From positions 1 to 7,752 of the forward strand of contig JAUXBV010000137.1 in the NCBI GenBank assembly GCA_030619215.1: DNA of 7,752 nucleotides, read 5' to 3'. Position numbers and translations under genes: made by a program. Positions within the stretch are counted from its first letter, which is position 1, and every line of letters begins with the position of its first letter. The notes under the pieces were generated by a model, which had not been told where the DNA came from, searched no databases, and saw nothing but the letters and a program-made list of their open reading frames with translations. This DNA comes from Fibrobacterota bacterium (GTDB lineage Bacteria; Fibrobacterota; Chitinivibrionia; Chitinivibrionales; JANQEN01). Below, piece after piece: positions 5,527 to 7,752 of this stretch.

Positions 5527-7752
5527 CACAAACTATATGCTAGAGAATCTTTTCGATTCTTTTTATCACTTTTTAAAAGAGTTGTATTACCGGAATTAAG
5601 AATAATCATCTGCAGCCTGTTATGGACATTAGCCATACTTGTATCGGGGTCAAAATCAAGGGGTAGAATCTGCGTATGAGGATATTTTGCTTTAATCTCT
5701 TTTATTACCCCTTTCCCACTTATATGATTGGGCAGACAACCGAAAGGCTGAACAACCAGAATTGAATTTATACCGTGCTTAATCCACTCAATTATTTCTC
5801 CCGGAAGAAGCCAGCCTTCTCCGGCATTGAAAGAGACGTCGAATACCTCCGCCGCATTGCGGGAAAGCGTGTGTATATCCGAATGTGGTTCATAGTATTT
5901 GAATTTTTTCATACGCATTTCAACCGGTTTAATAATGCCGGTGAAAAATCGTTCCATGCTATTACCAGCGAAGCGATAAATTGGCGGTATATATACATAA
6001 TCTTTATCAGCAGCAATCTTGTAGTTAACGACATTCTGCCGCCAGAAATTGCTCAGGCCGGGTAAAACCACTTCCATACCGTTTTGTTCCAGGTATTCAA
6101 CAACATTGTAATTTCCCGACTCGTGATAAGTTACAAGGATTTCCCCGATAATACCAACCCGTGGTTTTCGTACACCTCTATTACATGCAAGAATGTTAAA
6201 ATTCAATATAGCCCTGTTTAAAGCCTGCAAAGCCGGCCTCCATCCCTTTTGCAGGGATGTTAACAAAACATCCAATTCTTTTTTGAAAAGCTTTTCAGCG
6301 CTGCCCGGGACACATTCATACGGCCTGCATTTTCGCAGCATATCATCCAGTGCATCAATAAGCGCCAACCCTCTGGCCACATATACAATTAAAGATATTT
6401 TATTCGGTTTGAACCCGGGGTGCATGTTACCTTTGTCAAACAAATCAGTAGTAACAATGGGAATATTTGAAAATCCGGCGTCCTCAAGAGCCTTTCGGGC
6501 AATAGCAGGGTAGTGAAGCGCGCGGCAGTTTCTGCAGTTTTTTGCAAGTCCCGCAGCGAGGAACGGCGCTTCATCTCTGTGCGAATTCAGGTAGGAAAGG
6601 ATCTCGCCGATATTAATCTGCGAAGGATAACACATGTCATTATGCACATACTGTTTGCCCAGTTGTATCGCTTTTTTATCCGCCATCGGCAGTTGACGCA
6701 CACGGTATCCCTGCTTCCTGAGTGCCGATGACATAAGAGCGCTGAAGGAACGTGAAAGATTCGGAATAAGTATTGTTCTCTTTGCCTTGTCTTCCTTTGT
6801 AAACCTTACTCCGTTATAATACTCTTTTTTGTGTAAACCGGATTGCAGCCTCAGTTTTCTCCTTTCCCGTACCGTTTCAATAAAAGAGGTTACCCGTATA
6901 TTCAAGGGCCCCGCATTTTCACCCTCATCCATTTTAAGCACCAGAAGTTCCTTGCCTGAATACTGTCTGAGTATTCGTATCATCTCATCGCATATGACCG
7001 CATCATGTCCGCATCCGAAACTGAACAGGTGTACCATTTCAAGACAAGGGTGGCCGGCGACATATTTTGCAGCAGACAGCATGCGGGTGTGAAAGGTAAT
7101 ATTGGTATCAAGCCTGCTGAATTCCGGGTCTATTTTATCAAGCCCGGGCAGAGCTTCATTGATTAAAACAGGAATACCATGCTTTGTAAACAAGTCAGAT
7201 ATTCTATGATTTATCAGCATATCGCCCTGATAGGGGCGGCATGAAATAACAACGCCGAACGTATCTGATTTGGAAAGTGATTCAATAATCCTTTCGCCAT
7301 TACGAAGAATTGTGTTTTTGTATCGCAGGAGTTCCTGGTCGGCCCAGCGTATTGCGTCCTTTATTGCAGCGGGTTTTTCATTAAGGAAATCCACGGCAAA
7401 ACGAACTATCTGCCGGTTACGTAAAATCCTGTTTTCCCATTTCAACGCGGGTGAATAATAGATAACGGTACCGGAATACCCGCCAAATTCACTAATGCGA
7501 ATAACTTCGGGATACCCCTGTAGAACCGCACAATTCCATGAGTCGTATGCCTGCCTGTTCTCCTTTATATTTTTTATCATTAGGGGCATAAAAATTGCAT
7601 CGACATTTTTTTCCATAAGAGATCGAATATGACCATGGACTATTTTCGCAGGGAGACAAACCGTATCCGACGGGACAGAAGGCAGACCTTTTTCAAAAAG
7701 TTCGTAAGAACTTTCATCCGAAAAAACAACCCTGTAGCCAAGCACCGAGAAA
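5526..7752 (-). CDS. CoA-dehydratase activase/DUF2229-type protein, C-terminal part
   Basis: The frame is open to the window edge: codons before the GTG at 7745 read Phe-Ser and the sequence there matches the interior of the family, so the 5' end is missing. About 742 residues are present (numbered here from the GTG). Seen in order: a DUF2229-like part with Cys30-Leu-Pro-Ala-Lys and His-Gly-His (37-39), Arg-Pro-Tyr (170-172) with Asn179-His180, Phe-Gly-Cys245-Gly; then a part like the D component of 2-hydroxyglutaryl-CoA dehydratase with Asn-Asp-Met-Cys372-Tyr-Pro, Cys404-Arg-Asn-Cys407-Arg, Val-Gly-Ile-Ile-Gly-Glu-Ile-Leu (530-537), and Gln-Pro-Phe-Gly-Cys670-Leu-Pro-Asn-His. Full-length relatives (about 1,400 residues) begin with BadF/BcrA-type ATPase modules that power electron transfer; those would lie outside the window. 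Cys residues probably bind Fe-S clusters. The physiological substrate of this large-fusion family is unclear. GC content is visibly higher than in the downstream genes. Confidence 0.9.
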   Translation of the reverse strand, partial: FSVLGYRVVFSDESSYELFEKGLPSVPSDTVCLPAKIVHGHIRSLMEKNVDAIFMPLMIKNIKENRQAYDSWNCAVLQGYPEVIRISEFGGYSGTVIYYSPALKWENRILRNRQIVRFAVDFLNEKPAAIKDAIRWADQELLRYKNTILRNGERIIESLSKSDTFGVVISCRPYQGDMLINHRISDLFTKHGIPVLINEALPGLDKIDPEFSRLDTNITFHTRMLSAAKYVAGHPCLEMVHLFSFGCGHDAVICDEMIRILRQYSGKELLVLKMDEGENAGPLNIRVTSFIETVRERRKLRLQSGLHKKEYYNGVRFTKEDKAKRTILIPNLSRSFSALMSSALRKQGYRVRQLPMADKKAIQLGKQYVHNDMCYPSQINIGEILSYLNSHRDEAPFLAAGLAKNCRNCRALHYPAIARKALEDAGFSNIPIVTTDLFDKGNMHPGFKPNKISLIVYVARGLALIDALDDMLRKCRPYECVPGSAEKLFKKELDVLLTSLQKGWRPALQALNRAILNFNILACNRGVRKPRVGIIGEILVTYHESGNYNVVEYLEQNGMEVVLPGLSNFWRQNVVNYKIAADKDYVYIPPIYRFAGNSMERFFTGIIKPVEMRMKKFKYYEPHSDIHTLSRNAAEVFDVSFNAGEGWLLPGEIIEWIKHGINSILVVQPFGCLPNHISGKGVIKEIKAKYPHTQILPLDFDPDTSMANVHNRLQMIILNSGNTTLLKSDKKNRKDSLAYSL

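Noticed and set aside
5544..5564. Hairpin AGAATC/GATTCT followed by four T residues on the plus strand.
   Set aside because: It would terminate plus-strand transcription, but there is no plus-strand gene here; it lies in the last codons of the minus-strand gene and has a weak, AT-rich stem.
7743..7745. GTG as the start codon of the large gene.
   Set aside because: The frame stays open to the window edge and the flanking residues match the interior of the protein family, so this is an internal Val codon of a truncated gene.

Overview
The window is a piece of an AT-rich bacterial chromosome in which every recognisable gene lies on the minus strand, so transcription runs from high to low coordinates. 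The gene mix suggests an anaerobe: a large enzyme of the 2-hydroxyacyl-CoA dehydratase activase type (oxygen-sensitive Fe-S chemistry in known relatives), a cobalamin-binding radical SAM enzyme, and a CmpB-like membrane domain joined to an HD domain whose local motifs resemble HD proteins I associate with Firmicutes. Shine-Dalgarno sites are strong for some genes and absent for others. I cannot name a phylum from sequence alone.

Layout in transcription order: (1) 7752-5526, the C-terminal part of a CoA-dehydratase activase/DUF2229-type protein whose 5' end lies outside the window; (2) 5464-4514, a patatin/RssA-type phospholipase; (3) 4432-3221, a CmpB-like membrane domain (PF06541 type) fused to an HD phosphohydrolase-like domain; (4) 3162-2710, a stand-alone Rcp1-like receiver domain with an altered acidic pocket; (5) 2680-2396, a 94-residue protein with a signal peptide and a C-terminal membrane segment; (6) 2371-1670, an exported SRPBCC/START-like protein; (7) 1536-226, a B12-binding-type radical SAM protein; (8) a hairpin with a T run at 230-181 that looks like a terminator; (9) 145-23, a possible 40-codon ORF ending in a CxxC-bearing tail.

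Gaps between genes are 24 to 133 bases. The 29 and 24 base gaps around the 94-residue gene make cotranscription of receiver, small membrane protein and SRPBCC protein likely. The whole set from 4432 to 226 could be one unit ending at the hairpin. The large first gene is visibly richer in GC than the genes after it. No gene-free stretch exceeds about 135 bases; there are no rRNA or tRNA genes, insertion sequences or CRISPR repeats.

A common function is not evident. Patatin, SRPBCC (lipid or hydrophobic ligand binding) and a cobalamin radical SAM enzyme could fit membrane lipid or polyketide-like chemistry under control of a receiver and an HD enzyme, but this is inference. The points most worth checking are the CmpB-HD fusion, the degenerate receiver, and the short Cys-rich-tail peptide next to the radical SAM gene.
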